Source of the DNA: Brassica napus
Lineage: Eukaryota; Streptophyta; Magnoliopsida; Brassicales; Brassicaceae
Direction: 5' to 3'
DNA: 64,000 nt
Assembly (NCBI RefSeq): GCF_020379485.1
Contig: NC_063436.1
Location: forward strand, 12,479,389-12,543,388
Shown here: piece by piece, positions 37,143-49,334 of the stretch
Numbering within the stretch: position 1 is the first letter of the stretch
How the letters are laid out: each line of letters begins with the position of its first letter
Notes under the pieces: model-generated
Told to the model about the DNA's origin: nothing
Database searches by the model: none
Seen by the model: only the letters and a program-made list of their open reading frames with translations
Program-made: the position numbers and the translations under genes

Positions 37143-40100
37143 CTAGGATAAGACCCGCGCCTTGCGCGGGATTAAGTTATTATTTTTATTATATTTTGGA
37201 GAATGAAACAATAGTTTGGCTTCATTTGGATTACGGGTGTTCAATCCGAATATCGGGTTGGTTTCGGTTCGGTTCAGTTTTTTTCGGTATTTGGTTAGTA
37301 AAATATAACTACTATTCTAAATCCATATTTACTTTGACTTTAGTCTTTCACATACTTTTGAAAGATTTCAACTGGACGACTAAATTGATCAGCCAATCTT
37401 ATTGCTTTAAATCATTAGTGTTTATATATATATATATATTATTTAGTTTGAATATTTATTAAATAAAAATTCATATGCGTTATATTTAATGATCATTTGT
37501 AACTTATTATAAAAAAAAATAATCTATTGATCACAAAATTTTCAGAGTGAGAATATTCAAATTTCTAATAATATATAGACGTTTTCAAAAATTCAAATAT
37601 AACATATAAGAAAAAATATAAATGTTTTTATTATATATTTAATGTGATTTTTTAATATCTTTCAATAATATAAAATTAAAAAAAAGAACTAAGATACCAA
37701 AATTGTTATCAAATATTTATTATTCATAATAATTAATTTTCATATATACGTTAATCATATTAGGTAATTTCGTAGCTTCTAATTAAGGAAAGTGCAAAAA
37801 CAATTTTGGTAGATTATTTATCAATTCGATAGTTAGTTTAATAAAAAATATAATTTAAGTCAAGATGGACCAACCTATTTTTCTAAGAATAGTATATTTT
37901 ATATAGTCATTTATTAAATGGGAATTTATAATCATACAGTTCTATGATCATTCATATCATTTTATAACTGAATATTTAAATCATCGATAACAAAATTTTC
38001 AATGTGAAATCTTTAATAAGTTTATAATTTATAAATGTTTTTGAAAATTCATTGAAAGTTTTAATATTAAACTATTTATGTAATCTTATGGTATATAGTA
38101 TAATCTATATATATATATATATATAAATATATATGTTTTATTATTAAATAATATTTTTTACTCATATGGTTTTAAAATAATGTGTAGCTTCTTATAATAT
38201 TAAATAAAAGTTCATATTAATACAATTTTATGATCATTTGTAACTTATTATGACAAAAAAATAATCTATTGATCACAAAATTTTCAGAGTGGGGATCTTC
38301 AAATTTCTAATAATTTATAGACGTTTTGAAAAATTCAAAATATAACATATAAGAAAAATTATAAATGTTTTTATTATATATTTAATGTGATTTTAAATAT
38401 ATTTTAATAAAATAAAATTAAAAAAAGAACTAAGATACAAAAATTGCTATCAAATATTTATTATTCATTATAATTAATTTTCACATATACGTTAATCATA
38501 TTAGGTAATTTCGTAGCTTTTATTTAAGGAAAGTGCAAAACATTTTTTGGTACGTTATTTATCAATTCGATAGTTAGTTTAATAAAAAGTGTAATATAAG
38601 TTAAGATGGACCAACCTATTTTTCTAGGAATAATATATTTTGTATAGTTATTTATTAAATAAGAATTTATAATCATACGGTTCTATGATCGTTCATATCG
38701 TTTTATAACAAAATATTTAAATCATCGATAACAAAATTTTCAATCTGAAATCTTTATTAAGTTTATAATTTATAAATGTTCTTGAAAATTCATTGAAAGT
38801 TTAAATATTAAAATATTTATGTAATCTTATGGTATATAGTGTTTAATATATATATATATATATATATATTTATTTATTTTATTATTAAATGATATTTTTT
38901 ACTCATATGGTTTTAAAATCATGTGTATCTTCTTATAATAAAAATGTTAAACCATTGATCATTAATTTTTAACATAATAATTTTAATAGTTTTAGTCATT
39001 TATTGTCGTTTTTAAAAATTCAAAATATAACATATACGAAAAAATCTAAATTTTATTTTTATAGCTAATTTGATTGTTTAATTTATTTTAATAATATAAA
39101 ATTAAACAAAAAATGATGGAGGAGATATACATTGTTATCAAATCTTTATTATTAAACTCATTAATTGTCATATATATATTAGTCATTTATGGTAATTCTG
39201 TAGGTTTTATTTAAGGAAAGAATCATATCATATCATCATATCATATAGTTTGACCAACTTATATATCTAACAACATATAAAAATCGAATGTGGACCTACT
39301 TATTTTTTAATTGAATGTAATTGACTACCTAATTGAGTGTCACCTATGCATTGGGGCCTCTTTTAATTAATACAAAATTGAGGTTACATCATTTCAAATG
39401 TTCCTCAATTAATATATAAGGGATAAAAGTTCATATTAATACAATTTTATGATCATTTGTAACTTATTATGACAAAAAAAAAATCTATTGATCACAAAAT
39501 TTTCAGAGTGGGGATCTTCAAATTTCTAATAATTTATAGACGTTTTGAAAAATTCAAAATATAACATATAAGAAAAATTATAAATGTTTTTATTATATAT
39601 ATAATGTGATTTTTAAATATATTTTAATAATATAAAATTAAAAAAAAAGAACTAAGATACCAAAATTGTTATCAAATATTTATTATTCATTATAATTAAT
39701 TTTCACATATACGTTAATCATATTAGGTAATTTCGTAGTTTTTATTTAAGGAAAGTGCAAAACATTTTTTGGTACGTTATTTATCAATTCGGTAGTTAGT
39801 TTAATAAAAAGTGTAATATAAGTTAAGATGGACCAACCTATTTTTCTAGGAATAGTATATTTTGTATAGTTATTTATTAAATAAGAATTTATAATCATAC
39901 GGTTCTATGATCGTTCATATCGTTTTATAACAAAATATTTAAATCATCGAAAACAAAATTTTCAATCTGAAATCTTTAATAAGTTTATAATTTATAAATG
40001 TTCTTGAAAATTCATTGAAAGTTTTAATATTAAAATATTTATGTAATCTTATGGTATATAGTGTTTAATATATATATATATTATTAAATGATATTTTTTA

Positions 40101-40625
40101 CTCATGGTTTTAAAATCATGTGTATCTTCTTATAATAAAAATGTTAAACCATTGATCATTAATTTTTAACATAATAATTTTAATAGTTTTAGTCATTTAT
40201 TGTCGTTTTTAAAAATTCAAAATATAACATATACGAAAAAATCTAAATTTTATTTTTATAGCTAATTTGATTGTTTAATTTATTTTAATAATATAAAATT
40301 AAACAAAAAAATGATGGAGGAGATATACATTGTTATCAAATCTTTATTATTAAAATCATTAATTGTCATATATATATTAGTCATTTATGGTAATTCCGTA
40401 GGTTTTATTTAAGGAAAGAAAATATCATATCATATCATTATATCATATAGTTTGACCAACTTATGTATCTAACAACATATAAAAATCGAATGTGGACCTA
40501 CTTATTTTTCAATTGAATGTAATTGACTACCTAATTGAGTGCCACCTATGCATTGGGGCCTCTTTTAATTAATACAAAATTGAGGTTACATCTTTTCAAA
40601 TGTTTCTCAATTAATATATAAGGGA
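37143..40625 (-). mobile_element. Non-autonomous Helitron with duplicated 5' part
   Basis: In minus orientation the 5' end at 40625 reads TCCCTTATATATTAATTGAG with A outside. The 3' end is the hairpin CCCGCGCAAGGCGCGGG, then TCTTATC and CTAG at 37143-37146 with T outside. A second, internal copy of the 5' terminus lies at 39423. The segment 39424-40625 is a near-identical copy of 38205-39423, and 37460-38190 is a third, 5'-truncated copy of the inner part. The same family occurs at 53825-54840. No Rep/helicase gene was seen. Confidence 0.85.
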
Positions 40626-40942
40626 TTTTATTTTCCATGTCGAGAACGCTCTATAGTCCTAGAAAGCTAAAATATGTACAAAGAAAATAGTGAAATAATA
40701 CGTTGGATAATCAGACTCTTAACGACGCACATAGACATCTCCAATAAACGGCTTCTAAACTGAACACAAAAAATTTACAATATAAATTTAGCGTTAATAT
40801 AAATTGAGTTCATTACTTTAGAAAAATCTGTTAGTATTATATCACTTTTTCTTCTTCCGTCAACACCTGAAAAGTTTTACATCTTTGATTAGATTTTCAG
40901 AAAATGATTTATTCTTCCGATGAATGGTATGATGAGTCTTAC

Positions 40943-41655
40943 AATGTTGCAGTGACCAATCGCCTCATCGTATCGTTTAAGCTTGATCAAGCAAGCTGCC
41001 ATGTTTATATAGGTGGCATGGGTTTTTGACTGCCAAAGCCATATCATGGTACTTCCCATACAGCTGAAACATAAAATCGTCCCCCATGTAGGCAATGGCC
41101 TGAGACAAAAAAAAAAAAACCATGATCAAAACCCGAAAGGAGAGACAAGAGTTTTAACAAGACTCCCACAGTATGATTGAAAACCAAATATTTTGACTGT
41201 AAATGTTAGAAAGAAAGAGAAAAGATCAATAACCATTTCATACTGTTGCATAGCCTCCTCCAATTTATCCTCTTTAAACAGATTGTTCCCGTCCATCTTC
41301 CTTCTTCCTTCTGTCTGCTGCACCAATCCTTTCCTCCACAGTCATATCACTGCGAGCCTTTCCCTGTACAAGTCCATCCTCTCAACTCTCAAGTAAGCTT
41401 TAAACATGTGGAGTTGTCAGGGTAAGGAGAGAAGAAACTGCTCACTATATTAAAGAGAAGAACTTGCCTCCCTTGTTTCGTCAAATCCAACTTCAACCTC
41501 ATATAACAAGTCCGCCATAGAGGAACATTTGGAAAAGAAAAGTTCCCATCTTTCCCATATCCCAGTTCCCAGCCAATATGCAAGCGAGCGCACGTTCACC
41601 AGACTTCATGCTAGAAACACCCACGGCCAAACCGGCATTTCTTTTTTCCTCTGTC
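40943..41655 (-). pseudogene. TWISTED DWARF 1 (FKBP42) pseudogene fragment
   Basis: Minus-strand pieces in TWD1 order. AGLAVGVSSMKSGERAL is near 41588-41636. HIGWELGYGKDGNFSFPNVP and MADLLYEVEV follow. After intron-like DNA come GKARSDMTVEERIGAADRRK near 41295-41355 and MDGNNLFKEDKLEEAMQQYEM. After another intron come AIAYMGDDFMFQLYGKYHDM and NMAACLIKLKRYDEAIGHCN, ending at a GT donor at 40942. This covers the end of the FKBP-like domain and the first TPR repeats. At least four frame breaks are visible (after ERAL, at NVP/MAD, at RRK/MDG and before NMAA). Because introns are kept, it came from a DNA copy, not from mRNA. TWD1 is a membrane-anchored immunophilin-like partner of ABCB auxin transporters; this relic is not functional. 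Confidence 0.85.
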
Positions 41656-42841
41656 TCACAGACAACAGCTCACTTCTTAGTCCACAGATACCGGTCTGAG
41701 TTTAGACTGAATGGTATTAGAGTTTAGACTTATTTTTATTTTGGTTAAAATATATGTAATCTTTGATATAGAAATTGCACAATTAGTAAAATTAAATAAT
41801 ATATTTTTTTAAATTGTGTTTGTAGAGAAGACACATAAGCAAAATTTAAAAAAATTACTTTTAAAATAATGTCTAGGGAATTACCAAATCTAAATCATTT
41901 TTTCTAATCTCCCTAATTGTCATACGAAAAAAAAACATTCTGATAAAAAAAAAAAAAAAGACATAGTGATAATAATTTCAAAATATGACGGATGAGAGAA
42001 TAACTTAATAAAATTATGCATTACTTTTATCACATTAGGGTTTTAGGCTTTTTTAGGATGTTTAGCAAAAAAAAGAAGAGAGGTTTTTAGGTTTTTTGTT
42101 TGGCTGTAAAACTACTTCAGTTTAGTTTTCATTTCGTTGACAAAAAAAAAAAAAGTTTTCATTTCTACGTTATATATTATTTTTAATAAATTTATCTTAT
42201 AATTAAATTAAAATATTTATGTGCTACAGTATAATTAAATTTCTAGATCCATCATCCCATCCCCTGATTGGTCCATACACAAGTCTCTCGGATTCTCTCT
42301 CCTGCCTCACAGTCTCCACATCAAGATGAAGTCTCTGCTATTACCACCATCAAGGATAAATTAAAGAAACCTCCAAACGCAAAAGAGTTTGAGGCAAGTG
42401 AATTCCTCTAGGTTCTTGTTAGATCAAGCTTTTAATTTGTTCCTCTGTTTCTCTCTTTGTTTTGTCAAAGATTCTTCTATCTTATCCACTGTGTTTTTGA
42501 GGAAAAAAAAGGAATTATTTACTCTGTATTTTAATATATATTTTACATAAATAACTTTTATTAGTTGGGGGAGAGCTTGCCTGGTGTCGCCTTCTCCTCT
42601 CTCTAAGAGTTAAGCTTAATTTACGGACATGTGAAGATACTTGCTTTTGCCTCATCAAGGCCATGTTAGCCATTACTTATCTCTTCTCTTCTTTGCCTTT
42701 GTGAGCCCTTCTAAATCTTCAGAACTACAAATCAAGAAAGAGAGAGAGAGAGAGTGAGAAAAAAAGAAAGTCTTTGGTATTTTCAGACAGGAAAAAATGT
42801 GGTTGCTTTGAAGTAATCAGGTGCTTGGGTAAATGCTTGCT
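41656..42841. other. Spacer, promoter and leader of the ATN1-like kinase
   Basis: AT-rich at first. From about 42240 the DNA is pyrimidine/purine-rich and leader-like, with a GA repeat at 42739-42753. A short open frame starting ATGAAGTCTCTG near 42325 could be upstream-coding if transcription begins that early. The 5' leader probably contains part of 42300-42830. Confidence 0.4.
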
Positions 42842-44664
42842 ATGGATTCATTGAATGGATACAGATTAGAACCCAAATGGGAAATTGATCCTCAACTTCT
42901 CTTTGTTGGGCCAAAGATTGGTGAAGGAGCTCATGCCAAAGTCTATGAGGGAAAGTAAGCTCATTTATCTTCTTCTTCTTGTTTTTTTTTTACTTCAGCT
43001 GATGAGATTATTGAGATTTTGAATTTTGGGAACTGAAGCATAGTGTTTCTTCTTTATAATGCTTGTTTAGTAAACTCATCTCTGTGGATTTCCATATGTA
43101 AGAAGATTGAATTGGAGAATGTTTGTTTGGTTCTTGATTTGCATTTGTGGAAAAAGGCTGAAATTGAGTTTGTTAATGGATTTCTACTGTGCTTTGGATC
43201 TGAGATAGATACAAGAATCAGACAGTTGCAATAAAGATAATTCACAGAGGAGAAACGCCAGAAGAAATTGCAAAGAGGGATTCAAGATTTCTAAGAGAAG
43301 TAGAAATGCTCTCAAGAGTTCAACACAAGAATTTGGTTAAGGTTCTGTTTTTGTCTTGAGATCTCTATAAGTGATTATTTGGCTTCAGTAATTGGCTTAA
43401 AAAGGTTTTTTACCTATGTCTTTTTTGTCTTGTGAAAACAGTTCATTGGTGCTTGCAAGGAGCCTGTAATGGTGATAGTTACAGAACTTCTTCAAGGCGG
43501 TACACTGCGTAAATACCTTGTAAACTTGAGACCAGCTTGTTTGGAGACTCCTGTGGCTATTGGTTTTGCGCTTGATATTGCTCGTGGCATGGAATGCTTG
43601 CATTCCCATGGGATCATTCACCGTGATCTCAAACCTGGTAAATTATAAAAAATAAAAAATAAAACATTTCTTTAAACAGATATGTCTCTATCATTCAATG
43701 ATCTCTACTTAAAATATTAGCAAAAACACCTTGTTTCATGGAAACCACATGCTCAGATCTCAATCACAAAGAATCTTTCTTTCTTTTTTGTCTGACACCA
43801 CACACGCTTCAAGTGCTTTTAATATTCTGGTTGGTTATGATTAGATTTAATCTTGGTGTTGAGTGGTTAAAAAATGATCTTTTTCTACTGTCTTGCAGAG
43901 AATTTGCTTTTAACTGCAGACCACAAAACAGTAAAACTAGCAGACTTTGGATTAGCAAGAGAAGAGTCACTGACTGAGATGATGACGGCTGAGACTGGAA
44001 CATACCGATGGATGGCACCTGAGGTTCTTTTATCATTTTGACATATTTTTTTCATTTCTTATCTACAGTTACTTTAAAGAGAACAATCTTGCTGGATGTT
44101 TCAGTTGTACAGCACGGTAACTCTTCGATTAGGAGAGAAGAAGCATTACAACAATAAAGTGGACGCATATAGCTTTGCAATCGTTCTCTGGGAGCTTTTA
44201 CACAATAAACTTCCCTTTGAGGGAATGTCCAATCTCCAAGCAGCATATGCAGCCGCCTTTAAAGTGTGTCCCACTTCCTTTTTTTTTTTGCTTCTCTTGG
44301 CATAACGTTACTATTTTTGTTTTTGACATATGTATTTTTACAGAATGTGAGGCCAAGCGCTGAGAGCTTACCAGAGGATTTGGGAGTCATTGTAACATCA
44401 TGCTGGAATGAGGATCCGAATGCTCGGCCAAACTTCACTCAGATCATTCAGTTACTACTTAACTATCTCTCCAAAGTTGGATCTCCAGCTTTGTCCGCGA
44501 TTCCACAGAGGATTCTAGCTTCTAAGAACTCACTATTGCCACCGGATTCACCTGGAACAAGCTCTTTGATGGCTACCAAGCTTGATGAATGTGGGGAAAC
44601 TCCAAAGGCTAAAACTGAAGACAAACGAAAAGGTTTGTTTTTCTGCTTCAATCAATGTTATTAA
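42842..44664 (+). CDS. ATN1-like (Raf-type) protein kinase
   Basis: Six exons: 42842-42954, 43209-43341, 43442-43637, 43899-44023, 44105-44263 and 44344-44664, giving 348 aa. The start [20 protein letters not shown] is typical of the ATN1 group; an in-frame ATG lies 9 bp upstream at 42833. Kinase landmarks: GEGAHAKV loop at 27-34, K47, HRD at 142-144, DFG at 163-165, and MAPE just before the exon 4/5 junction. All key residues are present. The tail ends [11 protein letters not shown], aromatic and cysteine-rich, which might help membrane association. Group members are MAP3K-like Ser/Thr/Tyr kinases in plant signalling; the substrate is unknown. The position between the small membrane protein and NRT3.1 matches At5g50180. 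Confidence 0.94.
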
Positions 44665-45300
44665 CACCTTTGATCAGAGAGAGAGAGAAAGAGAAACAGT
44701 TTTTGTTTTGCTCTGGATTAGTACCAGAGATTTGGTAGACCTTAAAATGATGAATTAATGATGTAATAACATCCTCCCTCTGAATTTGGAGAAGAAAAAA
44801 AAAGAATTGTTTATCTATATAAATAAAACAGCTATGTAATTGTGATGAATTAAAAGTAGAAGTAAAGAAGAAAAATGTATTCTAAAGAAGTTCATATTAT
44901 TTTTAATTGTGTTAATTTGAGTTTACACTTTTGTATATCTTGGATTATCAAACTCAGAGGAAAATATGTTGTACATACACGAAAATTAAAAAAAAAAAAA
45001 CCAACGCGTTTTAACAGAAAGGAAAGGCTCATAATCAAACCGAGACTGGTAAAAACCATGTTGTTCAAAATTGGACAGATGGGATGGACCCCCTGGTGCA
45101 TTAACAAAAAAAATCTAAGATTAATAAATTAATTTTGAACAGTTTTTTTCTGGTTTTCAGATAGATATAAAATATTACTTATATGTTTTATGATAAGTAT
45201 GTTAACGTGTTACAGCAGTTCAATGGTAAGTGAATAAATTTTATGGCCATTACGACAAAGGTTCAATCTTGGTAATGTAAGTTTTGTAACGTCACATTCT
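44665..45300. other. 3' flank of the kinase and spacer
   Basis: The 3' untranslated region (starting with a GA-rich patch at 44679-44695) and AT-rich spacer. No gene supported. Confidence 0.35.
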
Positions 45301-45315
45301 AATATTACCTTATCT

Positions 45316-46233
45316 TTTTTTTTCATCAATTGAAATTTTCATTAAAGGGCTAAAAGCCCATAACACATATTACAAAAAACCTAAGGAAACGGGTCCAAAG
45401 AAAACAAATCACAAGCATGGCCCAAGGCCCATCTGCGATACCCAATGATCCCGAAGGAGCTCCGCCGCCGCGCGGACAAACGCTGCGGCTCCGACGTCGC
45501 CTCCCTTCTAAACGTCACCGGTTACACCAACCATCGATTCACCCTTAGGAATCGGAAACCACTCACTCAGAACCATCACCGCCGCAAACGCCTTCCACTC
45601 AGGTGAATCTAAACTCGGAGAGCGTCAATCGAGAATTCGAGATCTCATCCGACACCGTTCAACCCCATCACCGAGATAGAAGCTTCGCGCGACCCAACAC
45701 CTTTAACCGTGGTCGAGCTTCGATCACCCACCTACGAGATCTCCACCCACCCAACCAATCCAGAACCGAGAAACTAAAAAGAGAGAAAACAAACTCTAAA
45801 ACGAAACCTATGGATCAAAAACGGCAAGGCAAAGCAACGAAACACTTTCACCCTCCCGAGATCTAGACCGACGACGTCAGAGCTGCGAAAGCCTCCACCT
45901 CGCGGGGACAGGAACCGGCGTCGACGAAGCTGAAGAAGCCTCCGCCTCCCGGAGACAAACCAAAGAAACCGAACGAAAAACCTCACCGCGCCTACCTCAC
46001 CACAACCGCGCCCTTACGCCAGAGACAGGTCCGCCATGGATGGCCTTGTTCCAGAGGTCGGGCAAGGCGGTTGGAAGAGGAGACAAGACCGAAGCAGAAA
46101 TCGACAGCTTTGCTGGTGGCTAGAGGGCTCCGGTGACGGCACGCGCGCTCACGCGCCGCCAGTCACCGGACCCGATTACAGATCTCCTTTCTCTTTCTTA
46201 CTTTCTCTCTCAATTCGACCTATACTGCACTCA
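45316..46233 (-). mobile_element. LINE-mobilised retroposon with target duplication
   Basis: A GC-rich block bounded by the 15-bp duplication AATATTACCTTATCT at 45301-45315 and 46234-46248. In minus orientation it ends with GGGCTTTTAGCCC, TTTAATGAAAATTTC and an A-run, so it is a poly(A)-tailed, LINE-type insertion. The body is GC-rich like the retroposon at 52995-53809, and both share the GGGCTT..GCCC / TTTAAT 3' end. It has no reverse transcriptase domain, so it is either non-autonomous or 5'-leader-only. Open frames in it (for example 45603-45866) are not considered genes. Confidence 0.78.
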
Positions 46234-46248
46234 ATATTACCTTATCTT

Positions 46249-46826
46249 ATATGAGACTTTGTACTCTTAGGACATTTTCTGTAACTTATTTTATTTTATT
46301 TTTTCTAACCAAAACATAACTAGAAATACAAATTTGTAGAACCCATTTTTCTTTTATTTTCTTATCTTTATTTTTCTTAGATCCTATTCTTATTCTGTGT
46401 TTTTTTTTTTAATTTCTAGATTATTGATTTTAAGAACTCTTTGTAGATCTAAGATAAAATTAAGACAATGAAATGAACATTTAAACAATTGTACTAACAC
46501 AACTAAGCGATCGAGGATGATAATCTTATGGTTGGAGGATAAAGGAATAGCTTTCCCGTTATGGCAGAGAACAGAACATGAATCTCTACAGTTAGCCACG
46601 ACAATTTTCTCCGGCATTTGGATGGACACAGCTGCGGTAGACCCCACTGCATAGCACCCCGGCCTCCATGATTCACAGCTCCTACGGCGAGCTCCTCCAC
46701 CATCGAGTTACGTCGAGCTCCTACAGTGAGCTCCTTGTTGCTTTCTCATTCGTCGTTGAAGAATCACCTCGGCATCACTCTGCCACGCTCACATCCACCG
46801 ACGTGGCCATCCGGAGTGGTTGTGGC
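46249..46826. other. Spacer, partly GC-rich, unassigned
   Basis: 46520-46800 is GC-richer with words such as gagctcctacggcgagctcctcc. Short frames on both strands are not recognised. Possibly another retroposon remnant. Confidence 0.25.
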
Positions 46827-47079
46827 CAAGGCCGAGCTGAGTTTTGTGGCCCCCTAAGCACATAATATACTTTTGATCCTTCAGTAACTTATTTTTGAAA
46901 ACAACATTAAAAATCATGTTGATTAGATTCGAACCGGCGACCCTTCGCTTCTAATTTCTTCAAAGACCAGTAGAGCTGACTAGACTGCGATTTATTTAAA
47001 GTAATAAACGCTTAATATAATTATAAACTTCACGACCCCAAATACATGCTTGATAGCTTTTAGTCAGGTCCGGCCCTTA
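46827..47079. mobile_element. hAT-like non-autonomous element with tRNA-like core (tentative)
   Basis: The left end caaggccgagctgag and the complement of the right end (taagggccggacctgac) resemble each other and the hAT ends at 36188-36504. The interior has, on the minus strand, a pol III B-box-like ggttcgaatct (about 46928-46938). The flanks share only tgtgg, so I cannot show an 8-bp duplication. Confidence 0.45.
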
Positions 47080-48262
47080 CTGTGGTTCGTTCTCTCTGCC
47101 ATAGAGGAAAAGCTCAAGAACAAACATGGTCAATTATCTTACCAAAAAATGGTCAATCTTTCACCTTTTTGTGTGTTTAGTTCTTCAAGTTCTTGGTTAT
47201 TTTTTTACTTCAAATTTTCAAATTTGCAGATATGACTTTTTTATTTCACCCCAAAATTTCTAATGTGCATTTTCACCCATGTTATATGCTAATGAATTAA
47301 GATAAAAAGTCTAAAACTCATCAAAATTATGAAATATCAAAGAAAAGATGAGTAATGAGTAATATAAAGACTAGGAGGTCAATTAAACATTAGATATCAC
47401 CATGTTTACATATAATATATGGTAACTTTACATATAAGCCCTGTTCGGCGCATGGTCGCAGCGCGTCCAGAGTCAGCGACCATTGATCCCTTCAGCTAAA
47501 TCCAGGCATCGGTTTCCAGCCTCATCTATCCGCCTTCTCATCTTCTCTCTTCTAACTCCTTTGTTATCTTCCTGTTGTTCTTGTTGTGTTCTTCTTGTTT
47601 AATAAGTTGCATTTGCAACAACTCTGTAAAAGACTTAAAAACCTTGGTATGAATCTTAACATTTACACCCAAAAAAAGAAAAATATCGCGATGTTTCCAA
47701 ATATACGTATTTACTTCGTTTGGGAAAAATGTTTGTAGCAACAAATATGAGCACACATTTTTTACTTGTAAACAATATGACATGGTTTTGATTTTCTCTT
47801 CAATAATTTAAATTTTGTTTGTAAACACATATTATGATTATATATTTGAATATATTATTTGTTTTTGAATAGTTTTGATATTTTGTTTGAATTGTTGTTT
47901 GGTATATCTACATCTTGTTTTATCCAGTCTATCTAGGATGTGTCTGGACCTTCGGCTAGGGACCGTACCGGCGCTGATACCATTTATGCCATAAAGCATC
48001 TTTCCCACGGTGGATCAAACCAAGGAGTGCAACAGCACCAGTGGTAATTTTGATCTTGTCTTCAATAATTTGAAATGTTTTTGTAAACATGAGCAAAAAA
48101 AAAAGTTTTGAAGATTCTAATTGAAGAATCACCAAATATATGATAGTGGTATTTATGAAATTGAAAGTTACGAAAGTTTTCTATAAGAAAGCGGAAAGGA
48201 AATAAAGTTTTGTTGGTATAGAATGAAAGAGAAATGGAAATTGAATGTTTGAGTTTTAAGAA
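47080..48262. other. Spacer, no gene recognised
   Basis: AT-rich with small GC-richer patches near 47440-47525 and 47935-48040. These look like transposon debris, but I could not pair any ends. Confidence 0.3.
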
Positions 48263-48270
48263 CTCTAAAT

Positions 48271-48477
48271 CAGAGGCGACCTAGGTAAGGGGAGGGTGTG
48301 GCACGTGCTACATTCTAATTTTTTTTAAAAAAGATTTTTATTCAAATTTTAGGTACATGTCCCTAATTTATATGGTTATTACATGATGTGCCCCATGTTA
48401 AATATTTTTATATCCTTATATTAAATCTTTCTTTCACTGTGTGCCCCATGTTTTAAAATGTTATGGGTCTGTCCCCG
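48271..48477. mobile_element. Short hAT-like element with CTCTAAAT duplication
   Basis: The 207-bp segment starts cagaggcgacctagg and ends ggtctgtccccg. The right end reverse-complemented (cggggacagacc) resembles the left. An exact 8-bp duplication, CTCTAAAT, flanks it at 48263-48270 and 48478-48485. Inside, tgccccatgtt occurs twice. Confidence 0.7.
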
Positions 48478-48485
48478 CTCTAAAT

Positions 48486-49226
48486 TAGTTGGTCATGCTA
48501 GTTGGAGAAGTTAGTAATAATGGCATTATTGTAAATAAGAAAAAATGTTTAGGATATTTATGATTTTAATAATTTTTAAAAAATATATATATTTTGTGAA
48601 TATATTTGGAAATTTTAAAGATTCAATAGAATGGATTTGGCAAAATATAGTCGAAAAAAGAGTTATATTAGCAAGACTTCAATTTTGAATCATTTTCGTA
48701 AAACCCTTTATTTATAAGTATGCATAAGCACATGCAAATCACATGGTTTTACAAATAAATACAAATGGAATCCCAATAAAACACCATGTTATCTTTCTTT
48801 TTTTTTAAATCATAAAAGGAAATTTAATGTAAATATATTTTAAATTTTCATAAAAAAATAAACCAATTAATTAATAGAAACATGCGTGTAGCGAAAAACT
48901 TAGTTAGAATATAATTATCTTGTAGGTGATGGGTCCGCTGAATATAGAGTTGTTTGGAATCTGAAAATGAATTATTCAGATGACAACAGTTACAAAAATA
49001 AAATTAAAATTATCCAGCTGACAAATTATGAAATATAAACTCATATCATCTTTTGGCATGTTTAGGGGCCATAATCTCAGCTGTACGGAGACGACACACT
49101 TGTGCCAGAGGGGGAACACAATCTTCCCAAGTATTCAAAGGGTAATCTCAGAACAAACCGTTGACTTTGTCATTAATTGTTAATGCTAACCCCAAGATAT
49201 TTGAATCGAGGATTACCATAAATTAC
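48486..49226. other. Upstream region of NRT3.1
   Basis: AT-rich spacer and probable promoter of the NRT3.1 gene. I did not identify a convincing nitrate-response element by eye. Confidence 0.35.
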
Positions 49227-49234
49227 TATATAAA
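49227..49234 (+). promoter_or_regulatory. TATA box of the NRT3.1 gene
   Basis: TATATAAA lies 101 bp upstream of the third base of the ATG at 49335-49337, a typical spacing for a plant core promoter with a ~70-base leader. Confidence 0.6.
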
Positions 49235-49334
49235 GACATAAATGTGCACCCCACCTTTCATATCAAACATAAAAAGTCAGCAAACAAAGGCATATTCCTC
49301 TTCTCTTTCTAAATATTCAGATTCAAGGATCTCC

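Noticed and set aside
37430..40110. CRISPR-like or satellite array, because long segments repeat
   Set aside because: The repeats are ~1.2 kb copies within a Helitron with defined ends, not short spaced repeats.
45603..46254. Several open frames in GC-rich DNA
   Set aside because: They lie inside a retroposon bounded by target duplications; frames on both strands are by-products of composition.
46915..46990. A minus-strand tRNA gene
   Set aside because: Only the B-box/T-arm region is tRNA-like. It lies inside a hAT-like element and no cloverleaf can be formed.
49242..49334. Upstream N-terminal extension of NRT3.1
   Set aside because: The frame is open, but starting at 49335 gives a proper signal peptide and the family length.
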